Translations under genes and position numbers: made by a program
In this document: piece by piece, positions 6,976 to 13,752 of the stretch
How the letters are laid out: the number at the start of each line of letters is the position of its first letter
How positions within the stretch are numbered: the stretch's first letter is position 1
Assembly: GCA_934457235.1 (NCBI GenBank)
Contig: CAKSHT010000047.1
Location: 1 to 14,926 of the forward strand
Source: an uncultured Oscillospiraceae bacterium
Lineage (GTDB): Bacteria > Bacillota > Clostridia > Oscillospirales > Ruminococcaceae
Reading direction: 5' to 3'
DNA: 14,926 nucleotides
Notes under the pieces: generated by a model
Told to the model about the DNA's origin: nothing
The model's database searches: none
Seen by the model: only the letters and a program-made list of their open reading frames with translations

Positions 6976-8040
6976 ATGGATATCAGAATTGAAAAAACAA
7001 CACACCCCAAGCAGAAGCCCGTCGATGAAACAAAACTCGGCTTCGGACATATTTTCACTGACCACATGTTCGTCATGGACTACGACGCAGGTCAGGGCTG
7101 GCACGACGCACGCATCGTACCCTACGGCCCCATTGAGCTTATGCCGTCTGCTATGGTCCTGCACTATGGTCAGGAGATCTTCGAGGGCATGAAGGCTTAC
7201 AGAACTCCTTCCGGCGACATTCAGTTCTTCCGTCCTGAGGAGAACTTCAAGAGAATGAACGTTTCCGCTGAACGTCTGGTTATCCCGCAGATCAACGAAA
7301 AGGACGCGCTTGAGGCTCTCCACAAGCTCGTTGAGATCGATAAGGACTGGGTTCCGCATATCGAGGGCGCTTCCCTGTATATCCGTCCGTTCATCTTCGC
7401 GGCTGACCCGTTCCTCGGCGTACGCCCCGGCGAGAAGTACTACTTCATGATCATCATGAGCCCGTCCGGCGCATACTACAGCACCGGTATCAACCCCGTA
7501 AACATCTACGTTGAAACTAACTACGTCCGCGCAGTAAGAGGCGGTATGGGCTTCACAAAGACCGGCGGCAACTACGCTGCTTCCCTTGCAGGTCAGGACG
7601 AGGCTCACAAGCAGAACTACTCCCAGGTACTGTGGCTCGACGGCGTTGAGCGCAAGTACATAGAGGAAGTCGGCGCAATGAACATCATGTTCGTTATCGA
7701 CGGCGAGGTAGTTACTCCGTCCCTCCAGGGCAGCATACTTTCCGGTATCACCAGAAAGTCCGCGCTTGAGCTTTGCAGAAAGTGGGGCATGAAGGTTTCC
7801 GAGCGCCGCATCACTATCCAGGAAGTTGCCGACGCTTACGACGCTGGCAAGCTGGACGAGGTATTCGGCACAGGTACTGCGGCTGTTGTATCCCCTGTAG
7901 GCCACCTCAAGTGGGGCGACAAGGTAATGGAGATCGGCGGCGGCAAGATCGGCCCGATCACCCAGAAGCTCTACGACACCATGACCGGTATGCAGTTCGG
8001 TAAGATCCCGGACGACATGGGCTGGATCGAGAAGCTCTGA
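6976..8040 (+). CDS. ilvE: Branched-chain amino acid aminotransferase
   Basis: A 354-residue PLP enzyme (fold type IV) that transfers amino groups between glutamate and the 2-oxo acids of leucine, isoleucine and valine. Key features: HYGQEIFEGMKAYR (63-76), YIRPFIFA (135-142), the PLP-binding lysine K195 in FTKTGGNYAASLAGQ, EEVGAMNIMFV (230-240), SGITRKSALEL, and GTGTAAVVSPV near 292-302. Length and motifs match the long (mitochondrial/Bacillus-like) branch of the family. The ATG at 6976 follows GGAAAGGA at a suitable distance; an in-frame ATG at 6934 has no ribosome site and lies almost on the transcription start. Codons are strongly biased to C-ending, optimal forms compared with neighbours, suggesting high expression. 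It is monocistronic: own promoter and terminator, no other branched-chain genes nearby. Confidence 0.97.
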   Translation: MDIRIEKTTHPKQKPVDETKLGFGHIFTDHMFVMDYDAGQGWHDARIVPYGPIELMPSAMVLHYGQEIFEGMKAYRTPSGDIQFFRPEENFKRMNVSAERLVIPQINEKDALEALHKLVEIDKDWVPHIEGASLYIRPFIFAADPFLGVRPGEKYYFMIIMSPSGAYYSTGINPVNIYVETNYVRAVRGGMGFTKTGGNYAASLAGQDEAHKQNYSQVLWLDGVERKYIEEVGAMNIMFVIDGEVVTPSLQGSILSGITRKSALELCRKWGMKVSERRITIQEVADAYDAGKLDEVFGTGTAAVVSPVGHLKWGDKVMEIGGGKIGPITQKLYDTMTGMQFGKIPDDMGWIEKL

Positions 8041-8058
8041 TTTCTTGACTAACTGAAT

Positions 8059-8106
8059 AAAATCACGCTGGTATTACTTTTGGTATATCAGCGTGATTTT
8101 ATATAT
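8059..8106 (+). terminator. Rho-independent terminator of ilvE
   Basis: AAAATCACGCTG (8059-8070) pairs perfectly with CAGCGTGATTTT (8089-8100), and the stem extends by four inner pairs to a loop of about 10 bases. A T-rich ATATATTT tail follows. It begins 19 bases after the ilvE stop. The A-rich left arm also allows use on the other strand. Confidence 0.85.
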
Positions 8107-8124
8107 TTGCTTATAAGTTATTTT

Positions 8125-8153
8125 TTGTAATCAATATACTAATTGTTATATAA
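8125..8153 (+). promoter_or_regulatory. Candidate promoter of the GNAT gene, inside an inverted repeat
   Basis: TTGTAA (8125-8130), a 17-base spacer and ATATAA (8148-8153). It lies inside a perfect 9-base inverted repeat, TTGCTTATA (8107-8115) and TATAAGCAA (8149-8157), whose right arm overlaps the -10 box. The region is extremely AT-rich, so chance matches are easy. Confidence 0.4.
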
Positions 8154-8224
8154 GCAACTCTCAATTATTAATTACCCCAAGTATATTATTTGATGAAAAA
8201 CACTAAATGTATCAGGAGGACAGC

Positions 8225-8671
8225 ATGGAATACCGCAGACTTACGCCAGACGACCTTGACATATTCATCCGCATGCGCATAAACCAACTCCGGGAGGAGG
8301 GCGCAAAAGACGACATCGACCTGCGCCCGGCGCTCCTTGATTATTACACCCGGCACATGGCAGACGGCACGTTTGTGTCCTGGCTGGCAGTGGACGGCGA
8401 AAAGATAGTGGGCACCTCCGGAATGTCGTTTGTCGAAAAGCCGCCTTATTTCGGCTGTCCCAGCGGGAAAATGGGGCTTCTGTCGAGTATGTTCACCGAC
8501 CCGCAATACCGCAGGCACGGCATTGCCAAAAAGCTGCTTTCACTTGTCGTTGAAGAAGCCCGCAATTACGGCTGCGGCACCGTGCAGATAACCGCTTCGG
8601 ATATGGGCGTGCTGCTTTATACGGATTTCGGGTTTGTTAAGAACGAGAATTTCATGCAGTACAAGCTGTAG
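8225..8671 (+). CDS. GNAT-family N-acetyltransferase
   Basis: This 148-residue protein is a single-domain acetyl-CoA-dependent N-acetyltransferase. It shows the N-terminal YRRLTPDDLD start typical of the family, WLAVDGEKIVGTSG (53-66) for strands 2-3, the acetyl-CoA pyrophosphate loop QYRRHGIAKKLL (94-105; Q/RxxGxA form), and the C-terminal LLYTDFGFV (130-138) motif B. The substrate cannot be predicted from the sequence. The ATG at 8225 follows a strong AGGAGG; an in-frame ATG at 8207 lies upstream of that site and is rejected. It has its own candidate promoter, and no clear terminator separates it from the mgtE promoter about 40 bases downstream. Confidence 0.88.
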   Translation: MEYRRLTPDDLDIFIRMRINQLREEGAKDDIDLRPALLDYYTRHMADGTFVSWLAVDGEKIVGTSGMSFVEKPPYFGCPSGKMGLLSSMFTDPQYRRHGIAKKLLSLVVEEARNYGCGTVQITASDMGVLLYTDFGFVKNENFMQYKL

Positions 8672-8710
8672 AACGTTTCTGAAAATCACGTGAAAATTTC
8701 GCGGCGCGGG

Positions 8711-8740
8711 TTGACAGATAATTGATTATGGTGCTATAAT
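8711..8740 (+). promoter_or_regulatory. Sigma-A promoter of mgtE
   Basis: Perfect TTGACA (8711-8716) and perfect TATAAT (8735-8740) with an 18-base spacer. The transcript should start near 8747, leaving an unusually long leader of about 195 bases before mgtE. Confidence 0.85.
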
Positions 8741-8746
8741 TATCAC

Positions 8747-8942
8747 GTTGCAAAAACATTGTAAAGAGAGGTGAGCAGAGTTGAAAAACAGTGACAGTCA
8801 CGGGCGAAGTACACGGTATCGCGCCCGGAAAAATACGGTCGGCTCTGCCCGCTGTTATAATAAAGCATAAATAGGCGCATACTGTGCCCGGGTCACTTTC
8901 TGTCAGATGCAGCAAAATTTGATCGAAAGGCAGGGTACTATT
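8747..8942 (+). promoter_or_regulatory. Long structured 5' leader of mgtE (possible regulatory RNA)
   Basis: A helix of about 10 pairs with two G-U wobbles can form between 8775-8784 and 8839-8848, enclosing a CGGGCG/CGCCCG stem (8801-8806 with 8822-8827). A 6-pair hairpin lies at 8874-8888. Competing pairing is possible: AGTGAC (8790-8795) with GTCACT (8892-8897), and CGGGC (8801-8805) with GCCCG (8886-8890). The mgtE ribosome site (about 8926-8935) lies downstream of these elements. Position before a magnesium transporter suggests metal-responsive control, as in the M-box (ykoK) riboswitch. I cannot match it to the M-box core as I remember it (GGUGAGGCUCC followed by CUGCUGCCC), so the class is unassigned. 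There is no clear U-run terminator. Confidence 0.5.
8781..8870 (+). CDS. Possible 29-residue leader peptide in the mgtE leader
   Basis: A TTG start at 8781 sits 6 bases after GAGAGGTGA, a good ribosome site. The frame reads 29 codons to TAA at 8868-8870. The peptide begins MKNSDSHGRSTRYRARKN and is basic, with five arginines. Translation would run straight through both arms of the leader's main helix, so ribosome movement could control folding, as with mgtL-type leader peptides in enteric bacteria; those are acidic or proline-rich and this is not. It may be chance. Confidence 0.3.
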   Translation: MKNSDSHGRSTRYRARKNTVGSARCYNKA

Positions 8943-10346
8943 ATGGCGAACAACGAAATCATCATCAGAGATCATGCAGCTGAGATCGCGGAGATAATCA
9001 GGGGCGATCTCTCACCGAAGGCTTTGCAGGAGCGGCTGGAGGAATTCCACGCCGGGGACATCGCAAAGGCTGCGGAGCTTCTCAGCGCCGGCGAGCGCAC
9101 AAAGCTCTTCCGGACGCTGGAGCCGGAAGCACTGGCGGACGTTTTTGAGTACATTGAGCCGGAAAACGCCGCGGAATACCTCCGGGAAACCGACCTGCGC
9201 AAGACCGTCCTGCTGATAGGCAAGATGGAAACGGACGCCGCAGCGGACGTCCTGCGGGAATTTCCGAAAGAAAAGAGAAACCAGGTCGTTGACCTTCTGG
9301 ACGGCGATTTCAGAAGAAAGCTGGAGCTTATCGTATCCTTTGACGAGGACGAGATCGGCAGCAGAATGAGCACCAACTACATCTCGATAAATTCTGAAAT
9401 GACCGCCGCAGAAGCCACAAGGGCGCTTATGACACAGGCGCGGGAAAACGACAATATCCAGACCGTATTTGTGACGGCGGCGGACGGCTGCTTCTGCGGT
9501 GCGATAGGTCTGCGTGAGCTTCTCATAGCCGAGAAGCACTCCGCAATAAAGCCGCTGATACAGGCGGCGTTCCCGTATGTATACGGCAGCGAGGAAGTGG
9601 ACAGCTGCATCGAAAGGCTGAAAAGCTACTCCGAAAGCAGCGTGCCGGTTCTCGATAACGACAATCGTATTCTCGGCGTCATCACCCTAGAAAACCTGCT
9701 GGAAGCCGTAGACGACGAAATGGGCGAGGATTACGCAAAGCTCGGCGGTCTTTCTGCGGAAGAGGATCTTAACGAGCCGCTGAGAGCCAGCCTAAAAAAG
9801 CGCATGCCCTGGCTGCTGATACTCCTTGTGCTCGGAATGCTCGTATCAAGCGTTGTCGGCGCGTTCGAAAAGGTGGTTTCGCAGCTCACGCTCATTATGG
9901 CGTTCCAGTCGCTGATACTGGATATGGCGGGAAATGTAGGCACACAGTCGCTGGCGGTCACTATCCGCGTGCTGATGGACGAGGAACTCACATTCGGCAA
10001 GAAGCTGAAGCTCGTCGCAAAGGAAATGCGCGTCGGATTATTCAGCGGACTTATCCTGGGCGTGCTCTCCGTGGTGTTCGTCGGACTTTACATCATGCTG
10101 TTCAAAGGTTACGATGCGGGATTTTCGTTCGCGGTATCCGCGTGCATCGGCGCGGCGCTCATGCTGGCGATGCTCATTTCAAGCGGCGTTGGTACGCTTA
10201 TCCCGCTGTTCTTCAAGAAGATAAAGATAGACCCGGCAGTTGCTTCCGGTCCGCTCATCACGACTGTGAACGACCTGGTGGCTGTAGTCACCTACTATGG
10301 GCTGAGCTGGCTCCTGCTGTTACAGGTGCTTCACCTCGGCGGATAA
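8943..10346 (+). CDS. mgtE: MgtE-family magnesium transporter
   Basis: This 467-residue membrane channel imports Mg2+. Domain order is complete: N-terminal helical superhelix domain (about 10-135), paired CBS domains (about 140-200 and 203-257; VITLENLLEAVDD at 246-258), a linking plug helix (about 258-288), and five membrane helices from 289 to 463. Diagnostic motifs are LILDMAGNVGTQSLAVTIR (324-342) and KIDPAVASGPLITTVNDL (428-445), with D430 equivalent to the Mg2+-binding pore aspartate (D432 in Thermus). Cytosolic N and CBS domains close the channel when Mg2+ is high. The ATG at 8943 follows AAAGGCAGGG; an upstream in-frame ATG at 8907 has no ribosome site. It is probably transcribed alone behind its long leader. 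Confidence 0.97.
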   Translation: MANNEIIIRDHAAEIAEIIRGDLSPKALQERLEEFHAGDIAKAAELLSAGERTKLFRTLEPEALADVFEYIEPENAAEYLRETDLRKTVLLIGKMETDAAADVLREFPKEKRNQVVDLLDGDFRRKLELIVSFDEDEIGSRMSTNYISINSEMTAAEATRALMTQARENDNIQTVFVTAADGCFCGAIGLRELLIAEKHSAIKPLIQAAFPYVYGSEEVDSCIERLKSYSESSVPVLDNDNRILGVITLENLLEAVDDEMGEDYAKLGGLSAEEDLNEPLRASLKKRMPWLLILLVLGMLVSSVVGAFEKVVSQLTLIMAFQSLILDMAGNVGTQSLAVTIRVLMDEELTFGKKLKLVAKEMRVGLFSGLILGVLSVVFVGLYIMLFKGYDAGFSFAVSACIGAALMLAMLISSGVGTLIPLFFKKIKIDPAVASGPLITTVNDLVAVVTYYGLSWLLLLQVLHLGG

Positions 10347-10357
10347 AATCAAACAAT

Positions 10358-10383
10358 TGAGGGAGGGGTTCGCCCCTCCCTCA
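10358..10383 (+). terminator. Strong GC hairpin just after mgtE
   Basis: An 11-pair perfect stem, TGAGGGAGGGG (10358-10368) with its complement (10373-10383), closed by a TTCG tetraloop. It begins 11 bases after the mgtE stop but has no U-run, so it may protect the 3' end or pause polymerase rather than terminate; the real plus-strand terminator may be at 10622-10657. Confidence 0.55.
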
Positions 10384-10407
10384 TGCTGTCGATAAATTAC
10401 TATTTTC

Positions 10408-10469
10408 GAGCGAAGCACTGATAAAGTTTTCAGTCAGGTCTCTCATTCACCCCTTTAATCGCTTCGCTC
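10408..10469. repeat. Nested inverted-repeat element in the mgtE–copA gap
   Basis: A 9-base inverted repeat, GAGCGAAGC (10408-10416) and GCTTCGCTC (10461-10469), encloses a second hairpin (ACTGA 10417-10421 with TCAGT 10430-10434). Right beside it GAACGCTTC occurs twice (10477-10485 and 10504-10512) and CGCAC-GGCA-GTGCG forms a small hairpin at 10518-10531. The 314-base gap (10347-10660) has no credible gene; it consists of such hairpins, one dispersed repeat and a terminator. It could be an untranslated region of mgtE, a small RNA, or the remains of a mobile element. Confidence 0.4.
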
Positions 10470-10552
10470 ACGGAGTGAACGCTTCAAAAGGCTGGAGGGG
10501 GCAGAACGCTTCGACTTCGCACGGCAGTGCGGCTTTTACGGAAAATATGCAA

Positions 10553-10601
10553 GCAAGACACGCGCAAAATCCAATAAATGGTCTTTGTTCGGTGTTGCCC
10601 T
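10553..10601 (+). repeat. Dispersed intergenic repeat, copy 1
   Basis: Begins GCAAGACACGCGCAAAAT and ends CGGTGTTGCCCT. The first 18 bases match copy 2 (13650-13667) at 17 positions and the last 22 (10578-10599) match at 17 of 22, with copy 1 carrying about 5 extra bases between the blocks. The ends are partly complementary (GCA..ACAC with GTGTTGC), so it can fold. Both copies have the same strand orientation. Confidence 0.6.
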
Positions 10602-10621
10602 ATCAATTTTTCGACAAGCTG

Positions 10622-10657
10622 ACAGGCGGAGCTTACTGGCTCCGCCTGTTTTGTTTT
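10622..10657 (+). terminator. Rho-independent terminator facing the copA 3' end
   Basis: A perfect 11-pair stem, ACAGGCGGAGC (10622-10632) with GCTCCGCCTGT (10639-10649), loop TTACTG, followed on the plus strand by TTTGTTTT. The minus strand lacks a T-run, so it acts on plus-strand transcripts coming from mgtE or from a small RNA in the gap, and stops them 4 bases before the copA stop codon. Confidence 0.8.
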
Positions 10658-10660
10658 CTG

Positions 10661-10864
10661 TTATCCAAGCACCTTGTAGTCCTTGTCCTCGACTGCCTTT
10701 TTCAGAACGTCGAACGGGGTTTCAGCGGAGAGCTTGACAACTGCGGTGCCCTTTTCGTGGCTCACCTCTGCGCTTTCTACTGTGGGAATGGCTTCAAGCG
10801 CCTTCTTTACGGACGCCTCGCAGTGAGCGCACATCATGCCCTCGATCTTCATTGTAACTTCCAT
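10661..10864 (-). CDS. copZ: Nested copper chaperone CopZ from an internal start within copA
   Basis: Inside copA, in the same frame, AAGGAGG (10879-10873) is followed after 8 bases by ATG (10864-10862). Translation from there gives 67 residues: [15 protein letters not shown], then a full beta-alpha-beta HMA fold to the shared stop. That is the length and motif (MxCxxC) of free CopZ, which carries Cu(I) to CopA. The bases of the linker look like an old intergenic ribosome site (GGAGG then an A-run), suggesting separate copA and copZ genes fused by loss of a stop codon while the second start was kept. Double production is inferred, not shown. Confidence 0.55.
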   Translation of the reverse strand: MEVTMKIEGMMCAHCEASVKKALEAIPTVESAEVSHEKGTAVVKLSAETPFDVLKKAVEDKDYKVLG

Positions 10865-13153
10865 TGTTTTTTCCTCCTTGTGTTTGTGGTGTATTTTCCT
10901 GTCATGTGCCGCGCTGTGCACTTTGACAAAGTTCAGACGCAGTGCGTTCGTCACTACGCAGAAACTTGAAAGGCTCATCGCCGCTGCGCCGAACATCGGA
11001 TCGAGCGTCCAGCCGAAGAGATTCACGAATACTCCGGCGGCAAGCGGAATACCGATGATGTTGTAAATGAACGCCCAGAACAGGTTCTCCTTGATATTCA
11101 GCAGGGAAGCGCGGCTCAGCCTTATCGCCGCCGGAACATCAGTCAGCTTGCTGTTCATGAGTACTACGTCCGCCGCGTCGATGGCGATGTCGGTACCAGC
11201 GCCTATCGCAATGCCGATATCCGCCCTGGTGAGCGCCGGAGCATCGTTGATCCCATCGCCGACCATCGCGACCGTTCCATGGTCTTTCAGCGAGCGTATA
11301 ACCTGTTCCTTGCCGTCCGGGAGTACTCCGGCGATTACCTCGTCAACGCCCGCCTGCGCGCCGATGGCTTTTGCAGTACGCTCGTTGTCGCCGGTCAGCA
11401 TTACGACCCTGATACCCATGTTCTGGAGCTGCTTTACAGCCTCCGGGCTTTCGGGCTTTATTACGTCCGCGGCTGCTATCACACCGAGGAATCCTTCGTC
11501 CTTTGCAAAGCATAGCGGAGTCTTGCCCTCGCCGGAGAGCCGGTCGCATTCCGAAAGCATGTCACCGGGGATTTCCACCTGGGACGAAATGAACTTCACG
11601 CTTCCGCCGAGCAGCCTGGCGCCGCCGGATACCGCAGAAAGTCCGTTGCCCGGAAGCGCCGTGAACTCCTCGCTGCTTCCGGGGGTTATGCTCTGGGCGT
11701 CGGTGTATTTCATGACTGCCGCCGCGAGCGGGTGTTCGCTCTTGGATTCCAGTGCGCTTGCGTACTCCAGAAGCTCAGTCTGCGTTATTCCCTGCGCGGG
11801 AAGTACGTCAGTGACTGCCGGTTCGCCCTTGGTTATGGTTCCGGTCTTGTCGAGCGCAACTATGCTGACCTTTCCGGTCTGCTCAAGCGAAACGGCGGTC
11901 TTGAACAGGATCCCGTTTTTCGCTCCTACGCCATTGCCCACCATTATCGCCACCGGAGTAGCAAGACCCAGTGCGCATGGGCAGCTTATCACAAGTACGG
12001 AAATTCCCCGCGCCAGGGAGTAACCTGCGCTCTGGCCGCAGAGGAGCCATACCGCGATAGTCACCAGGGCTATCCCGATTACGACCGGTACGAAAATCCC
12101 GGAAACCTTGTCCGCAAGCTTCGCGATGGGCGCCTTGGTCGCAGAGGCGTCGCTGACCATCTTGATAATCCTGGACAGCGCGGTATCTCCGCCGACCTGC
12201 GTTGCCTTGCAGCGCATATATCCCGAAAGATTTATCGTTGCTGCGGATACCCTGTCGCCTGCGGATTTGTCCACCGGAATGCTCTCGCCGGTTAGCGCGG
12301 ATTCATTCACAGCGCTTTCGCCCTCAGTGACTACTCCGTCGGCGGGGATATTCTCGCCGGGACGCACCGCGAATATGTCCCCGACGTTAAGCTGTTCTAT
12401 GGGGATATCCACCTCGGTTCCGTTCCGGATAACGGTGGCGGCGGTCGGTGCGAGCTTCATCAGGGAGTTCAGTGCGTCGGTGGTCTTGCCCTTTGAGCGG
12501 GCTTCCAGCATTTTGCCGACGGTTATCAGCGTGAGTATCATCGCCGCCGATTCGAAGTAGAACTCGTCCATGTATTTCATGGCTGCCTCGGCGCCGCCGT
12601 GCAGCTGTGCGTCAGTCATCGCGAACAGCGCAAACGTACTGTATCCGAATGCCGCGGAAGCGCCCAGCGCCACCAGCGTATCCATATTCGGAGAGCCGCG
12701 GAACAGCGCCTTGTATCCGCTGATGAAGAACCTCTGGTTTATAATCATAACGACGGCAGTTAGCAGCAGCTGGATAAGTCCCATTGCGACGTGGTTCCCA
12801 TCAAGGAACGGAGGCAGCGGGAATCCCCACATCATGTGTCCCATTGAGAAGTACATCAGTATCAAGAGGAACACCAGCGACCATATCAGCCGCGTACGCA
12901 TGCTGCGGAATGAGTTCTGTGTGCTCTCTGCGGGTTTGTCCGCCGGTTTCGCGGAGCCTTTTTCACTTGCCCCGTATCCCGCGGCGGTAACGGCGGAAAT
13001 TATATCGTCCGTGGTCGCCGTGCCCTCGACGCCCATTGAATTCGTCAGCAGATTGACCGAGCAGCCGGTGACTCCCGGAACCTTTGACACCGCCTTTTCG
13101 ACGCGGGCGCTGCATGCCGCGCAGCTCATTCCCGTTACGTCAAACTGTTTCAT
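10661..13153 (-). CDS. copA: Cu(I)-exporting P1B-type ATPase with C-terminal CopZ-like domain
   Basis: An 830-residue copper efflux pump. Order: N-terminal metal-binding HMA domain with GMSCAAC (8-14; C11, C14), membrane helices (about 88-212), actuator TGE (288-290), the Cu-site CPC (C391-P-C393) in membrane helix 6, phosphorylated D435 in [11 protein letters not shown], the P1B SEHP (472-475), TGDN (587-590), GDGIND (632-637), then the Cu+-specific YN (697-698) and MSLSS (726-730) in the last helices. The usual protein would end near 745. Instead a His/Lys-rich linker (746-763) joins a second HMA domain with GMMCAHC (772-778; C775, C778). The linker codes for a perfect ribosome site before M764, so that domain may also be made separately. 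It lies 19 bases after csoR in one operon and is presumably copper-induced. Confidence 0.97.
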   Translation of the reverse strand: MKQFDVTGMSCAACSARVEKAVSKVPGVTGCSVNLLTNSMGVEGTATTDDIISAVTAAGYGASEKGSAKPADKPAESTQNSFRSMRTRLIWSLVFLLILMYFSMGHMMWGFPLPPFLDGNHVAMGLIQLLLTAVVMIINQRFFISGYKALFRGSPNMDTLVALGASAAFGYSTFALFAMTDAQLHGGAEAAMKYMDEFYFESAAMILTLITVGKMLEARSKGKTTDALNSLMKLAPTAATVIRNGTEVDIPIEQLNVGDIFAVRPGENIPADGVVTEGESAVNESALTGESIPVDKSAGDRVSAATINLSGYMRCKATQVGGDTALSRIIKMVSDASATKAPIAKLADKVSGIFVPVVIGIALVTIAVWLLCGQSAGYSLARGISVLVISCPCALGLATPVAIMVGNGVGAKNGILFKTAVSLEQTGKVSIVALDKTGTITKGEPAVTDVLPAQGITQTELLEYASALESKSEHPLAAAVMKYTDAQSITPGSSEEFTALPGNGLSAVSGGARLLGGSVKFISSQVEIPGDMLSECDRLSGEGKTPLCFAKDEGFLGVIAAADVIKPESPEAVKQLQNMGIRVVMLTGDNERTAKAIGAQAGVDEVIAGVLPDGKEQVIRSLKDHGTVAMVGDGINDAPALTRADIGIAIGAGTDIAIDAADVVLMNSKLTDVPAAIRLSRASLLNIKENLFWAFIYNIIGIPLAAGVFVNLFGWTLDPMFGAAAMSLSSFCVVTNALRLNFVKVHSAAHDRKIHHKHKEEKTMEVTMKIEGMMCAHCEASVKKALEAIPTVESAEVSHEKGTAVVKLSAETPFDVLKKAVEDKDYKVLG

Positions 13154-13172
13154 TCCTTTGTTCCTTCTTTCT

Positions 13173-13487
13173 CTATTTCATAAGCTTCTGGAGGGTGTTG
13201 ACCAGCTCGTCTATCACCTCGTCGTTGCCCTCGCGGATATTCTGTGCGACGCAGCTCTTTATGTGGCTCGCTAGAAGCTCCCGGTTAAAGGCGTTCAGCG
13301 CGGCGTTCGCAGCTGCCACCTGCACCAGGATATCCGTACAGTAAGCGTTATTTTCCAGCATGTTCTCGATGCCGCGCAGCTGACCCTGTATCCGTTTTAT
13401 GCGGTTCACAAGTGCGCGGAATTCCTCCGGGGAGCGCTCCTTTGTCTTTTTGCAGTGCTCGCACTGGCAGCATTCCTTGTGTTCCAT
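13173..13487 (-). CDS. csoR: CsoR-family copper-sensing transcriptional repressor
   Basis: A 104-residue all-helical repressor (DUF156 family). The Cu(I)-binding triad is seen at C50 (NAYCTDIL), H75 and C79 (SHIKSC), with the spacing of Mycobacterium tuberculosis CsoR (C36, H61, C65). The basic helix [16 protein letters not shown] (29-44) supplies DNA-binding residues. The N-terminus [14 protein letters not shown] adds four cysteines and two histidines before the core, which could bind more metal; similar extensions occur in clostridial relatives. Without copper it should bind the operator at 13522-13538 and block the csoR–copA operon; Cu(I) releases it. The ATG follows AAGGAGGTGA at ideal spacing. 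Nickel- or sulfide-sensing relatives differ in the triad or neighbours, so copper is well supported by linkage to copA. Confidence 0.93.
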   Translation of the reverse strand: MEHKECCQCEHCKKTKERSPEEFRALVNRIKRIQGQLRGIENMLENNAYCTDILVQVAAANAALNAFNRELLASHIKSCVAQNIREGNDEVIDELVNTLQKLMK

Positions 13488-13516
13488 GCTGTCACCTCCT
13501 TGTTCATTGCAGTTAT

Positions 13517-13545
13517 ATTATATACCCCATGGGGGTATTTGTCAA
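13517..13545 (-). promoter_or_regulatory. Consensus promoter of the csoR–copA operon
   Basis: Minus strand: perfect TTGACA (13545-13540), 17-base spacer, perfect TATAAT (13522-13517). Such a strong promoter makes sense if normally repressed. The transcript should start near 13510, about 22 bases before the csoR ATG. Confidence 0.9.
13522..13538. promoter_or_regulatory. CsoR operator palindrome
   Basis: ATACCCC (13522-13528) and GGGGTAT (13532-13538) form a perfect inverted repeat around ATG. The G/C-rich core flanked by AT is typical of CsoR sites. It fills almost the whole spacer between the -35 and -10 boxes, so bound CsoR would block polymerase directly. Confidence 0.85.
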
Positions 13546-13589
13546 GAGGGGCAATGAAAAAAATATCGAAAAATTCACGACGTACTCCG

Positions 13590-13618
13590 TTGACATTCTT
13601 CCCGGATTGTACTATAAT
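13590..13618 (+). promoter_or_regulatory. Consensus promoter of the VanY-like carboxypeptidase gene
   Basis: Perfect TTGACA (13590-13595), a 17-base spacer, perfect TATAAT (13613-13618). Transcription should start near 13625, giving a leader of about 128 bases that contains repeat copy 2. Confidence 0.85.
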
Positions 13619-13648
13619 AGTATGTACACAATATGGTAAAAGATTAAA

Positions 13649-13693
13649 GGCAAGACACGTGCAAAATATATGGCCCTGGTGCGGTGTTTCCTT
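13649..13693 (+). repeat. Dispersed intergenic repeat, copy 2, in the 5' leader of the carboxypeptidase gene
   Basis: Begins GGCAAGACACGTGCAAAAT and ends GCGGTGTTTCCTT. It aligns with copy 1 at 10553-10601 in two blocks (17 of 18, then 17 of 22 bases), about 3 kb away and in the same orientation. It lies about 25 bases into the predicted transcript, so it would be part of the mRNA leader. Confidence 0.6.
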
Positions 13694-13752
13694 AACTTTA
13701 ATGTAACCTTTCTGCACACGGGAGGTCATATAGAATAAGAGGAGGGTGTGTT

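Noticed and set aside
6877..7905. 342-codon minus-strand open frame opposite ilvE
   Set aside because: An antisense shadow created by the strong codon bias of ilvE; no protein family features.
8686..8693. Palindrome TCACGTGA after the GNAT gene as a terminator
   Set aside because: Too short, no loop and no T-run; probably chance.
10381..10446. 21-residue minus-strand frame MRDLTENFIS... with AAAGGGGTGA just before the ATG
   Set aside because: Ribosome site is too close to the ATG, and the frame lies inside the inverted-repeat element; possibly a remnant, but not supportable as a gene.
11067..12023. 318-codon plus-strand frame opposite copA
   Set aside because: Low-complexity Ser/Pro/Ala translation typical of antisense to a GC-biased gene; copA motifs on the other strand are unambiguous.
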